From Anaerolineaceae bacterium UBA700 (lineage in GTDB: Bacteria > Chloroflexota > Anaerolineae > Anaerolineales > Anaerolineaceae), in the NCBI GenBank assembly GCA_002298885.1, contig DBMK01000172.1, positions 1 to 26,524 of the forward strand: DNA of 26,524 bases. Direction: 5' to 3'. The notes below the pieces were generated by a model. It was not told the origin of the DNA, ran no database searches, and saw only the letters and a list, made by a program, of their open reading frames with translations. Numbering within the stretch: the stretch's first letter is position 1; each line of letters starts with the position of its first letter. Of this stretch, positions 1 through 7,128 are shown piece after piece. Made by a program: the position numbers and the translations under genes.

Positions 1-41
1 AAGGTCCTTGACCTTCTGCCTGCCGTTCTGTTTTAACTGGA

Positions 42-488
42 TCATTGCCCGCTAACGGTTGGAAAACCCTGGGCCTGCCACTCGGTGATTCCCCCGGCCA
101 TGCTGGTAACCAGCGAATATCCCGCGTTTTTAATGATATCGCGCCCCTGGGCGCTGCGGTGGCCGGTCCGGCAGTACACGACGATTTCACGGTCCTTCGG
201 CAGCTCATTCAAGCGGTTCGGAAGCTGCCCCAGGGGGATGAGAGTCGCCCCCTGGATGTGGAACTGAGCCCATTCCGAAGGCTCGCGCACGTCCAGGATG
301 AATGCGCCGTTTTTCTGCTTTTCGGCCATCTGAGCAGCCGTAATTTCGGGCGGGAGTTGCACTGCGGCCGGCGTGGAAGGCTGTGAAAGGACGAGTACGG
401 CTACTGCTATTAAAGCAATTACTGCGATACCGATAACCCAAATTGGGAATTTCTTCTTCGGGGTTGGTTTGCCTTTTTTGGCGCTCAA
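42..488 (-). CDS. Membrane-anchored rhodanese-domain protein
   Basis: A 148-residue protein with a Lys-rich N-terminus, one membrane helix at about residues 14-34 (FPIWVIGIAVIALIAVAVLV) and a single rhodanese domain at about 50-148. The active-site loop is YCRTGHRS with the sulfur-accepting Cys106, so sulfurtransferase chemistry is plausible. By the positive-inside rule the N-terminus is cytoplasmic and the rhodanese domain lies outside the membrane. I chose a TTG start at 488-486 because AGGAG sits about 6 nt upstream on the minus strand. The open frame continues to 638, but that extension is AT-rich and unlike a rhodanese. The gene is divergent from the response regulator at 722. The physiological sulfur donor and acceptor cannot be told from sequence. 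Confidence 0.85.
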   Translation of the reverse strand: MSAKKGKPTPKKKFPIWVIGIAVIALIAVAVLVLSQPSTPAAVQLPPEITAAQMAEKQKNGAFILDVREPSEWAQFHIQGATLIPLGQLPNRLNELPKDREIVVYCRTGHRSAQGRDIIKNAGYSLVTSMAGGITEWQAQGFPTVSGQ

Positions 489-670
489 TGGATTCTCCTC
501 AGAACTCAAATTGAAATTAAAAAACAATCCAATGGATATACTGCTAAGGCTAATAGATGTATTTTGAAACAGGAAGTTACACATTATTATTGTCAGAACG
601 AAGTAATTACGCAATAGGTTTTCGGGTTCCAAAAACACATTACGCTCTTAAGGAAAAATGTTTATTATTC

Positions 671-715
671 ACGGGCTAACCCGTTCACAAATAATTCATA
701 TCTATTCTTTATAAT
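671..715 (+). promoter_or_regulatory. Putative promoter of the two-component operon, with an adjacent inverted repeat
   Basis: A perfect TATAAT lies at 710-715, only 6 nt before the ATG at 722. Its best -35 candidate is TTCACA at 684-689, with an unusually long 20-nt spacer. A short inverted repeat, ACGGG-ctaa-CCCGT, occupies 671-684 immediately upstream and could be an operator. If this -10 is used, transcription starts at or next to the start codon and the message is leaderless. The rest of the 489-721 spacer is AT-rich and shows no other clear signal. Confidence 0.4.
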
Positions 716-721
716 TAGAGT

Positions 722-1423
722 ATGATCACAACCGCCAAGAAAATCCTGGTCGTCGACGACGAACCGCAAATCGTAAAAGTTGTCCAGGCTTACCTCGAAA
801 AAGCCGGTTATCATGTCATCAGCGCAGCCAACGGCTATACGGCGCTTTCGACGTTTACCAAAGAGAGGCCGGATTTCGTGATTCTCGATCTAAACCTGCC
901 CGGGATCGACGGCGTGGAAGTCTGCCGCACGCTCCGTCGGACGTCCGATGTACCGATTCTGATGCTGACTGCCCGGGTGGAAGAGACCGACCGGCTGATC
1001 GGCCTGGAGATCGGCGCGGACGATTACGTGACCAAACCCTTCAGCCCGCGCGAAGTGGTGGCTCGCGTGCGTACGATCCTACGGCGGGCAGCGCCTAACC
1101 CTTCGCGAGAGAACGTCCTGCAAACCGGCGACCTGGTCATCGACCTGGAGGCGCACACGGTGACGGCTGCCAGCAGACAGGTCGAATTGACCCCCACCGA
1201 ATTCGAGATCCTGGTGGTCCTGGCCAGGCAGCCGAAACGGGTCTTCTCCCGTCTGCAGATTATGGAATCGGCCCAGGGAAGCGCCTTCGAGGGCTACGAA
1301 CGTACAATTGACGCCCATATCAAGAATATTCGGCTGAAATTGGAGCCCGATCCCAAGAATCCGACCTATATTCAAACCGTTTTTGGCGTGGGCTATAAAT
1401 TGGAGGCGAAGGCGCATGCGTAA
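722..1423 (+). CDS. OmpR/PhoB-family response regulator
   Basis: This 233-residue protein has a receiver domain (about residues 7-120) followed by a winged-helix DNA-binding domain (about 130-230). The receiver acidic pair is D12/D13, the phospho-acceptor is D56 in VILDLNLPG, the conserved Thr is T83 in LTAR, and the conserved Lys is K105 in TKPF. The C-terminal half carries the OmpR-type signature ELTPTEFEILVVLARQ and the terminal hairpin TVFGVGYKLE. It should act in the cytoplasm as a phosphorylation-controlled transcription factor. The cognate kinase overlaps its end by 8 nt. No clear Shine-Dalgarno precedes the ATG, consistent with a leaderless transcript. The regulated genes are unknown. 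The neighbouring rhodanese and cytochrome genes are candidates by position only. Confidence 0.93.
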   Translation: MITTAKKILVVDDEPQIVKVVQAYLEKAGYHVISAANGYTALSTFTKERPDFVILDLNLPGIDGVEVCRTLRRTSDVPILMLTARVEETDRLIGLEIGADDYVTKPFSPREVVARVRTILRRAAPNPSRENVLQTGDLVIDLEAHTVTAASRQVELTPTEFEILVVLARQPKRVFSRLQIMESAQGSAFEGYERTIDAHIKNIRLKLEPDPKNPTYIQTVFGVGYKLEAKAHA

Positions 1424-2888
1424 CAGCTTGCTCTTGAAGTTGATCGGGGCGTTTATTCTGGTCATTGCAGTTGGGGCGGTGGTGATCGCCTTGATGACGG
1501 CCCAGGCCACTCAGAACGCCTTTACCCTGTATACCACCCGCAGTGGCCAGGCCTGGGCGCAACAGATCTCGCCGCTCCTGGCAGATTTTTTCTCCGTAAA
1601 TCAAAGCTGGAGGGGAGTCGACCAATTTATCACCGAACAGATTTCTACGTCGGCGCCCGGGCAGGGCATGCACGGAATGGGCACCGGGGCCGGCGCCGGC
1701 ATGGGCCGTCCATCGTATATGGCCAATGCAATGGGCGCAATGATAAACCCGCGTCTCATCCTTGCGGACGCGCAAGGAATCGTGCTCAGCGATTCAGCAG
1801 CCAGCCTGACCGGCAAAACCCTAACCGCCTCCGATCTGGCAAAGGGGGCAGCCATCATTGCGGACGGGAAACAGGTGGGCACGGTGATTGTAGCGCCGGA
1901 CGAATTGTCCAGCCCCACCACGCCTGCCAGCCAGTTCCTGGCTTCAGTGAACAGCTCGATCCTGACTGCGGTTGTGATCGCCGGAGTCATTGCGCTAGTT
2001 CTAGGCGCAGCCTTGTTCCTGCAGATCACTTCGCCGTTGCGGCAGTTGAAAAAGGCAGCCAACGCCATCGCCCAGGGAGATCTGGACCAGCGCGTGAAAA
2101 TCCAAACCCGGGATGAGCTGGGAGAGCTAGGGCAGAGCTTCAACCGCATGGCGGACAGCCTGAGCCGGGCGCAGACTGCCCGACAGCACCTGGTGGCCGA
2201 CGTGGCCCACGAGCTGCGCACTCCGATAACAGTCATTCAAGCCAACATCGAAGGCATCCAGGACGGGATACTTCCGTTCGACCGCGATCAAATCAGCCTG
2301 ATCCACTCCGAAACGCTTCTGCTAAGCCGCCTCGTGGACGACCTGCGCCTGCTTTCTCTGGCCGAGTCGGGCGAGTTGAAATTGGAGCGCGCCAGGACCG
2401 ACTTGGGAAAGATGGTGTCAGGCGTGATCGAGCGCATGCAGCCGCAAGCCAGCCAAAAAGGGATTGCGCTGCAAGCCGACATAGCTTCCGGATTGCCAGA
2501 TGTGCTTATCGACGCCGACCGGATCAACCAGGTGTTCAACAACCTGATCGGAAATGCGCTGCGCTATACCCCAGAGGGCGGGATTATCACAGTCCAGGCA
2601 AAAACGTCCGGCACGCCTGGCTTTCTCCAGGTTTCGGTCAGTGATACCGGCGCAGGCATTGCGGCAGAAGACCTGCCGCACATCTTCGACCGCTTCTACC
2701 GCGCCGACCCATCGCGGGCGCGTGCCAGTGGGGGCTCAGGTCTGGGGCTGGCAATCGTCAAACAGCTCATTGAAGCCCATAACGGACAGGTGCGTGCTGA
2801 AAGCCCGGTAGCTCAATCGGCCGGGCGCCCGTCATTAGGCGCCCGGATTGAATTTACGCTGCCGGTCTCTCCGCCTACCGCGTCATAA
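1416..2888 (+). CDS. Membrane sensor histidine kinase (HAMP-HisKA-HATPase)
   Basis: A 490-residue kinase starting at the ATG at 1416, with GGAGG at 1402-1406. An upstream in-frame ATG at 1383 lies inside the regulator and was not chosen. Domains in order: TM1 about 6-28; an extracytoplasmic sensor of about 150 residues; TM2 about 181-203; HAMP about 204-255; HisKA with phospho-acceptor H265 in ADVAHELRTP; and an HATPase domain with N-box N376/N380, DTGAGI at 410-415 and GGSGLGLAI at 439-447. The sensor contains a Met/Gly-rich stretch at about 81-110 (GMHGMG, GMGRP, MANAMGAM), reminiscent of metal-binding segments, although its ligand is unknown. The last codons overlap the convergent cytochrome gene by 14 nt. 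Confidence 0.94.
   Translation: MRNSLLLKLIGAFILVIAVGAVVIALMTAQATQNAFTLYTTRSGQAWAQQISPLLADFFSVNQSWRGVDQFITEQISTSAPGQGMHGMGTGAGAGMGRPSYMANAMGAMINPRLILADAQGIVLSDSAASLTGKTLTASDLAKGAAIIADGKQVGTVIVAPDELSSPTTPASQFLASVNSSILTAVVIAGVIALVLGAALFLQITSPLRQLKKAANAIAQGDLDQRVKIQTRDELGELGQSFNRMADSLSRAQTARQHLVADVAHELRTPITVIQANIEGIQDGILPFDRDQISLIHSETLLLSRLVDDLRLLSLAESGELKLERARTDLGKMVSGVIERMQPQASQKGIALQADIASGLPDVLIDADRINQVFNNLIGNALRYTPEGGIITVQAKTSGTPGFLQVSVSDTGAGIAAEDLPHIFDRFYRADPSRARASGGSGLGLAIVKQLIEAHNGQVRAESPVAQSAGRPSLGARIEFTLPVSPPTAS
2821..2846. repeat. GC-rich inverted repeat inside the kinase 3' end
   Basis: A perfect 9-bp inverted repeat, CCGGGCGCC at 2821-2829 and GGCGCCCGG at 2838-2846, is separated by 8 nt. 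It lies within the kinase coding region, about 29 nt past the cytochrome stop on the opposite strand. It has no U-tract on either strand. It could help end cytochrome transcription, or it could be a by-product of GC-rich coding sequence. Confidence 0.4.
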
Positions 2889-4221
2889 CCGGCAGGTAAG
2901 CCTTAAATCCCAAGATTAATGCATGTTGGAACATGTCGGTAGGCTGCGTGGCGTGGCACACGGTGCATTCTCGCAACGTACCGGGGTAAGTCTGCAGCTC
3001 GATGAATTTAATTGTGTCATTACCCTCGCGGCTGGCCGCTATGGCGTGGGTGCTGTCATGGCATGCCTCGCAGAATACCCCGCCGTGGCCTTTCGACAGG
3101 CGGTACAGGGGGTTATTGGTGGCGTAATTCGACCCGTGGCAGGTGCCGCATTTGGGCTCGTTCAGCCATGGGCTTGGATTCTGAGCCACGACGGTTATGT
3201 CGCCATGGCAGTTAGTGCAGTTAAGCCCGTAATCCTGCGACATGACGTCGCGCAGGCAACGTGTGTTCGGACCGGGATGGCAGTTGTAACAGCCGTCCGT
3301 ATCCGGCGTGATATCCGGCGCATTGGTGGGGTTGTGGTGCCCGTGCATGGCGTTCGACAGGCTCTTGATATCCCCCACAGGACCCATGCCGAGCGCGTTC
3401 GAAGCGTGGCAGTCGGCGCACAGCACCGGTTGGTGATCGATTAACGGCGTTTTAGCCAGCAGATCCGGTCTGCCGGCCAGGTAAACGGCATAATTATCCT
3501 TGTTCAGATAATCGTGGATCGTAAGAATATTCGTCTCCACTTTGCCGGTCGGCTGCACGTCCGGAGCATAGCGCGTCGTGGCGTCCATCGTGTCGTCATG
3601 GCAGTTCACGCACATTAATTCGGTGGAAACCGGCGCCACAACCGTCAATTGGGCCAGGATTGTGGCCGGGTTGGCGGCATCCTTGACCGTGATCAGGGCT
3701 TTCTGGAAAGGGTAAGGCTGCATAGTAGCCGTATCCTGGTCACGGATTTCGGTGAGCGGGATGCCCTCCGCCACGAAATAATCTCCGCCAGGAGCAAGAT
3801 CCATCTCACCGGAAAGTCCCTTTCCGGTGAGGCCTACGTTCGGCTGGAGTGAAACTCCAAACAGGACGTTGACGTAGTTCCAGAAATTAGTCTTATCCGG
3901 GCTGCCGGCCTTACCTGCCGAATAGGTGTTTTCCGGAAAGCTATACTCAACGATCACGCCGGAGGTGACGATCTGGGGCGGATCGCCCAATTTGATGACC
4001 TGCGCCACCAGCGTGTTGTAGGGCGGCAAGATCGCCAGGTTGCTAAAATCGGGATTGTAACAGTGCATCCCCAGGTTATTCCAGCCCAACACCACGTAGC
4101 CTGACCCAGAGGCGGCTTTTGGCACAACAGCGTTCGATTCAGCCAATGCCTGGTAAGCAATCGCCCCCGCCGCAGTCAAAACTACACTAAGAAGCAGTCC
4201 CATCCACCTGAATTTCTTCAT
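2875..4221 (-). CDS. Secreted seven-heme c-type cytochrome
   Basis: A 448-residue protein with an N-terminal signal segment (about residues 7-27, ending near QALA) and seven CxxCH heme sites: C204-H208, C268-H272, C311-H315, C335-H339, C358-H362, C384-H388 and C419-H423. Residues 40-200 hold no heme motif and form a separate domain, beginning GWNNLGMHC and including a LPPYNT motif. Extra histidines (HGHH at 293-296) could serve as distal heme ligands. The likely role is electron transfer outside the cytoplasmic membrane, but the redox partner is unknown. The start at 4221 has a strong AGGAGGGAG about 6 nt upstream. An in-frame ATG at 4275 was rejected. The gene converges on, and overlaps by 14 nt, the sensor kinase. 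Confidence 0.92.
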   Translation of the reverse strand: MKKFRWMGLLLSVVLTAAGAIAYQALAESNAVVPKAASGSGYVVLGWNNLGMHCYNPDFSNLAILPPYNTLVAQVIKLGDPPQIVTSGVIVEYSFPENTYSAGKAGSPDKTNFWNYVNVLFGVSLQPNVGLTGKGLSGEMDLAPGGDYFVAEGIPLTEIRDQDTATMQPYPFQKALITVKDAANPATILAQLTVVAPVSTELMCVNCHDDTMDATTRYAPDVQPTGKVETNILTIHDYLNKDNYAVYLAGRPDLLAKTPLIDHQPVLCADCHASNALGMGPVGDIKSLSNAMHGHHNPTNAPDITPDTDGCYNCHPGPNTRCLRDVMSQDYGLNCTNCHGDITVVAQNPSPWLNEPKCGTCHGSNYATNNPLYRLSKGHGGVFCEACHDSTHAIAASREGNDTIKFIELQTYPGTLRECTVCHATQPTDMFQHALILGFKAYLPVMTR

Positions 4222-4280
4222 TGTTCTCCCTCCTAATGAATTATTCGAACCAGGTCTCGAAGATTCATCCCTCAATAATC

Positions 4281-4286
4281 ATTATA
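4281..4286 (-). promoter_or_regulatory. Possible -10 element for the cytochrome gene
   Basis: Minus-strand TATAAT (4286 to 4281) lies about 60 nt before the cytochrome ATG. No convincing -35 hexamer is found at normal spacing, so the call rests on the -10 alone. Another TATAAT occurs on the same strand at 4330-4325. Confidence 0.3.
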
Positions 4287-4340
4287 GTGAATCGAGTGTG
4301 TTAGTGATATCCTTCACAAGACTAATTATAGATAAAAAAA

Positions 4341-4369
4341 AGACTATTTGCACATACGAGGAATAGTCT
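4341..4369 (-). terminator. AT-rich hairpin upstream of the cytochrome gene
   Basis: An 8-bp perfect stem (AGACTATT at 4341-4348 with AATAGTCT at 4362-4369) has a 13-nt loop and is followed on the minus strand by a run of at least seven T. It could be a second terminator behind the tRNA or an attenuator before the cytochrome gene. The stem is AT-rich and therefore weak. Confidence 0.35.
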
Positions 4370-4395
4370 ATCAATTATTAGCAGTCATACTCCTG

Positions 4396-4453
4396 AAAAA
4401 AAGCGTAGACCCTGCGGCGATCTATGAAAAGATCGCCGCAGGGTCTACGTTTT
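4396..4453 (-). terminator. Strong intrinsic terminator of the tRNA-Pro gene
   Basis: A 20-bp perfect stem (4404-4423 with 4430-4449) has a 6-nt loop. On the minus strand it is followed by GC and then seven T (4402-4396), placing it directly behind the tRNA-Pro gene. On the plus strand the arm is followed by TTTT, so it may work in both directions. The stem is long and GC-rich. Confidence 0.85.
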
Positions 4454-4454
4454 G

Positions 4455-4529
4455 TCGGGGCGGGGGGATTTGAACCCCCGACCTCGCGGTCCCGAACCGC
4501 GTGCTCTAGCCGGACTGAGCCACACCCCG
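4455..4529 (-). tRNA. tRNA-Pro (anticodon CGG)
   Basis: A complete 75-nt cloverleaf folds by eye: acceptor CGGGGTG/CGCCCCG with discriminator A, D stem GCTC/GAGC, anticodon stem CGCGG/CCGCG with loop TTCGGGA, a 5-nt variable loop, and T stem GGGGG/CCCCC with TTCAAAT. The anticodon CGG (plus-strand 4492-4494) reads the proline codon CCG. G37 next to the anticodon agrees with proline tRNAs. The 3' CCA is not encoded and must be added after transcription. The gene has its own promoter and terminator and lies behind the GAF kinase on the same strand. Confidence 0.97.
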
Positions 4530-4540
4530 ATTGCCCGGCT

Positions 4541-4570
4541 ATTATACTCTACCCGGGCGGCATTTGGCAA
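4541..4570 (-). promoter_or_regulatory. Promoter of tRNA-Pro
   Basis: On the minus strand TTGCCA (4570-4565) is followed after 18 nt by TATAAT (4546-4541), which ends 11 nt before the tRNA 5' end. The match to the consensus is good and the spacing suits a stable-RNA gene. A 6-bp inverted repeat (GCCCGG/CCGGGC, 4533-4538 and 4553-4558) brackets the -10 and might also help stop the upstream kinase transcript. Confidence 0.6.
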
Positions 4571-4572
4571 GA

Positions 4573-5841
4573 TCAGGGCAGGAATACCCGCTCGGCCGTC
4601 TTGGCCTGGCTTAAATTGAGCGGCAGAAGCAGGGTGAACCGGCTGCCCTTGCCTTCGACGCTCTCCACCGTGATTTTGCCCCCGTGCATCTCGACCATAT
4701 CTTTTGCAATCGAAAGCCCCAAACCCATGCCGCCGTGGCGGCGAGTCAGGTGCTTTTCCACCTGGTAAAAACGCTGGAAGATCTTGGCCTGCTCGTTAGC
4801 CGGGATACCGATGCCGGTATCCATGACGCACAGGCGGGCAAAGCCCGGGATCTGTTCGACGGTGATCTTCACCTGGCCGCCCGGATTAGTGAAGGTAAGG
4901 GCGTTCTTCACCACTTCGCGCAGCGCCATGGCGATCTTAGCCGCGTCCCCATCGATGGTCAGCGAATTCTTGTGACCCCCCACCGCCAGGTTAATCCGAC
5001 GTTCGATCGACAACTCGCGGAACGAATTGGCAACCTCCTGCGCTACCTGGTTGATGGCTACTTTACCGCGATGCAGGCGCGAAAGTCCGTGCTCGAAGTG
5101 GTCGACGTTGGCGAACTCCTCAACGATCTCCTTCAGGCGCATCGAGCTTTTAACGATGATGTCCAGCTCAGCTTCCTGCTCCTTGCTGGCGCCGTCCTGC
5201 AGGAAGGTGGCGTGGCCCAGGATCACCCCCAGCGGCGTGCGCAGCTCGTGGGAGGCGATGGCAATAAAATCGCTCTTCATGCGGTCCAGCTCGATCACCT
5301 GTTGGTAGGCCTGGCGCGATTCTTCGAGCAGGCGGTGGTTTTCGATGGCCACGGCAGCCTGGGCGGCCAGGGTCTCGAGAATGACCACGTCTTCCTCGCC
5401 AAATTTCGACCCGTTGCGCTTGTTGACCGATACAAGCACCCCGATGACCTTCCCTTTAAAGAACAGCGGGACGGCAAGCATGGAGCGCGCTTTCTGGTTG
5501 AGGATGCGCTCGATTGGACGGTAAAGGCGCCCATCGCTTTCCGCATTGTTTAGCGCCATCGGCTGGCCGCTGGTATAAACCATGCCGGAGATGCTTTGAT
5601 TGATCGGAACGGTCTGGTCGCGCAGTGTTTCATCGAAATAGAAGGGCGCCGCAGCAAAGCGCAAGGAGAGGGTGTCCTTGCTCAAAACCAGGATTGCGCT
5701 GTTTTCACACACCGTCAGCGTAGAGGCCGATTCGATAATCGCGCTCAGAAGTTCTTGCTGGTCGAGATTGGCGCTTAAATTCCGGCAAACTTCCAGCAAA
5801 AGTTCCAATCGGCGTGTATAATCAGTAGGTGTTTGATTCAT
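4573..5841 (-). CDS. Soluble GAF-domain sensor histidine kinase
   Basis: A 422-residue protein with no membrane segment. A GAF domain spans about residues 15-170, a short helical linker about 170-190, and HisKA follows with phospho-acceptor H198 in IASHELRTPL. The HATPase domain has N313 in the N-box, DTGIGI at 341-346 and GGMGLGLSIAK at 370-380. It should sense a small molecule or redox/light signal in the cytoplasm through the GAF pocket. The pocket ligand cannot be read from sequence. C19 and C45 are present in the GAF region, but no heme or bilin motif is evident. No response regulator is adjacent, so it is an orphan kinase. It is divergent from the inositol-phosphate synthase gene. Confidence 0.92.
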   Translation of the reverse strand: MNQTPTDYTRRLELLLEVCRNLSANLDQQELLSAIIESASTLTVCENSAILVLSKDTLSLRFAAAPFYFDETLRDQTVPINQSISGMVYTSGQPMALNNAESDGRLYRPIERILNQKARSMLAVPLFFKGKVIGVLVSVNKRNGSKFGEEDVVILETLAAQAAVAIENHRLLEESRQAYQQVIELDRMKSDFIAIASHELRTPLGVILGHATFLQDGASKEQEAELDIIVKSSMRLKEIVEEFANVDHFEHGLSRLHRGKVAINQVAQEVANSFRELSIERRINLAVGGHKNSLTIDGDAAKIAMALREVVKNALTFTNPGGQVKITVEQIPGFARLCVMDTGIGIPANEQAKIFQRFYQVEKHLTRRHGGMGLGLSIAKDMVEMHGGKITVESVEGKGSRFTLLLPLNLSQAKTAERVFLP

Positions 5842-5889
5842 CGGTAATCAGGTTCGCCCCACCCCATCTCAATTTCAGATACTCAAGAA

Positions 5890-5898
5890 ATTATAGCA
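5890..5898 (-). promoter_or_regulatory. Extended -10 promoter of the GAF kinase gene
   Basis: Minus-strand TGCTATAAT (5898 to 5890) is a perfect TATAAT with the extended -10 TG. It predicts transcription starting near 5883 and a leader of about 40 nt before the ATG at 5841. No good -35 is seen, which is usual for extended -10 promoters. Confidence 0.5.
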
Positions 5899-5917
5899 TA
5901 TACACTTTTCCTAAAGC

Positions 5918-5926
5918 TGGTAGAAT
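5918..5926 (+). promoter_or_regulatory. Extended -10 promoter of the inositol-phosphate synthase operon
   Basis: TGGTAGAAT gives an extended -10 (TG-G-TAGAAT) about 70 nt upstream of the ATG at 5999. The same nine bases occur in the much stronger promoter before the SAM riboswitch (18010-18018). No convincing -35 is present here. Confidence 0.4.
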
Positions 5927-5998
5927 CAGGTGTTATCAGAGGCCGGGTTTCTCCAGACAAAAATAAAAGATCCTAACATTATTGAAGGAGCATAACGT

Positions 5999-7084
5999 AT
6001 GAGCAAAGATAAAAAGGTGCGCGTCGCCATTATCGGCGTTGGAAACTGCGCCTCCTCCCTCGTGCAGGGCGTCCATTACTATAAGGATGCTGCCGATACA
6101 GACCGCATCCCCGGATTGATGCACGTCAACCTGGGGGGCTACCACGTTCGGGATATCGAATTCTCGGCCGCCATCGACATCGTCGACACAAAAGTAGGCA
6201 AGGACCTATCCGAGGCCATTTACGCCTATCCGAATAATACCTACAAATTCCACGACGTCCCGCACCTGGACGTCAAGGTTGCCCGCGGTATGACTCACGA
6301 CGGCCTGGGCAAATACCTTTCCCAGATCCTCAAAAAAGCCCCCGGACCGACCGCCGACATTGTCAAAATCCTCAAGGAGACCAAAACCGACGTAGTCATC
6401 AATTACCTGCCGGTTGGCTCCGAAATGGCCACCAAGTGGTACGTCGAACAGATTCTGGATGCCGGCTGTGGCATGGTCAACGCCATCCCGGTCTTCATCG
6501 CCAGCCAGGAATACTGGGGTGAGCGCTTCCGCCAGCGCGGCCTGCCGATCATCGGAGACGACATCAAGAGCCAGGTCGGCGCCACCATCCTGCACCGCGT
6601 CCTCACCAGCCTGTTCGTTGACCGCGGCGTACGCCTGGATCGCACTTACCAGCTCAATTTCGGCGGCAATACCGATTTCATGAACATGCTCGAGCGCGAG
6701 CGGCTTGAATCCAAGAAGATTTCAAAGACCGGCGCGGTAACCAGCATGCTGCCTTATGAACTGGACAAAGAAAACATCCACGTCGGCCCCAGCGACTACG
6801 TACCCTGGCTGACCGACCGCAAGTGGTGCTACGTACGCATGGAAGGCACCACCTTTGGCGAAGTGCCGCTGAACCTGGAAGCCAAGCTGGAAGTGTGGGA
6901 TTCGCCCAACTCGGCCGGCGTCGTCATCGACGCGGTGCGCTGCGTCAAGCTGGCTTTGGACCGCGGCATCGCCGGTCCGTTGATCGCTCCTTCTTCCTAC
7001 TTCATGAAGACTCCGCCCAAACAATTCAAGGACGACGTGTGTCGCGAAATGACCGAAGCGTACATTCGCGGCGACGCAAGCTAG
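5999..7084 (+). CDS. ino1: myo-Inositol-1-phosphate synthase
   Basis: A 361-residue NAD-dependent enzyme that converts glucose 6-phosphate to 1L-myo-inositol 1-phosphate in the cytoplasm. The N-terminal Rossmann motif is [14 protein letters not shown] at about 11-24. Characteristic family segments are [22 protein letters not shown] (186-197) and [11 protein letters not shown] (220-230). Length and style match the compact actinobacterial/archaeal type, not the roughly 530-residue eukaryotic form. AAGGAG at about 5984-5989 fixes the start. The product could feed phosphatidylinositol-type lipids or inositol-based solutes. Five envelope-related or hydrolase genes follow on the same strand with short gaps or overlaps, so it probably heads an operon. 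Confidence 0.95.
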   Translation: MSKDKKVRVAIIGVGNCASSLVQGVHYYKDAADTDRIPGLMHVNLGGYHVRDIEFSAAIDIVDTKVGKDLSEAIYAYPNNTYKFHDVPHLDVKVARGMTHDGLGKYLSQILKKAPGPTADIVKILKETKTDVVINYLPVGSEMATKWYVEQILDAGCGMVNAIPVFIASQEYWGERFRQRGLPIIGDDIKSQVGATILHRVLTSLFVDRGVRLDRTYQLNFGGNTDFMNMLERERLESKKISKTGAVTSMLPYELDKENIHVGPSDYVPWLTDRKWCYVRMEGTTFGEVPLNLEAKLEVWDSPNSAGVVIDAVRCVKLALDRGIAGPLIAPSSYFMKTPPKQFKDDVCREMTEAYIRGDAS

Positions 7085-7128
7085 GCGACGCTTTTAAATA
7101 TAACGGTGCAGGCGTCTTTATTGCTGAT

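Noticed and set aside
1..41. Tail of a gene entering from the left
   Set aside because: There are too few bases to support a coding call, and no terminator hairpin for the rhodanese is visible.
489..638. N-terminal extension of the rhodanese reading frame
   Set aside because: It is AT-rich, has no rhodanese similarity, and the TTG at 488 has a good AGGAG at the right distance.
2923..3444. Open frame of 173 codons opposite the cytochrome gene
   Set aside because: It is a shadow of the heme-motif-rich coding sequence, with no recognisable domain and no ribosome-binding site.
6823..7128. Long upstream extension of the deacetylase-like frame
   Set aside because: It overlaps ino1 out of frame, and a signal peptide begins at 7129.
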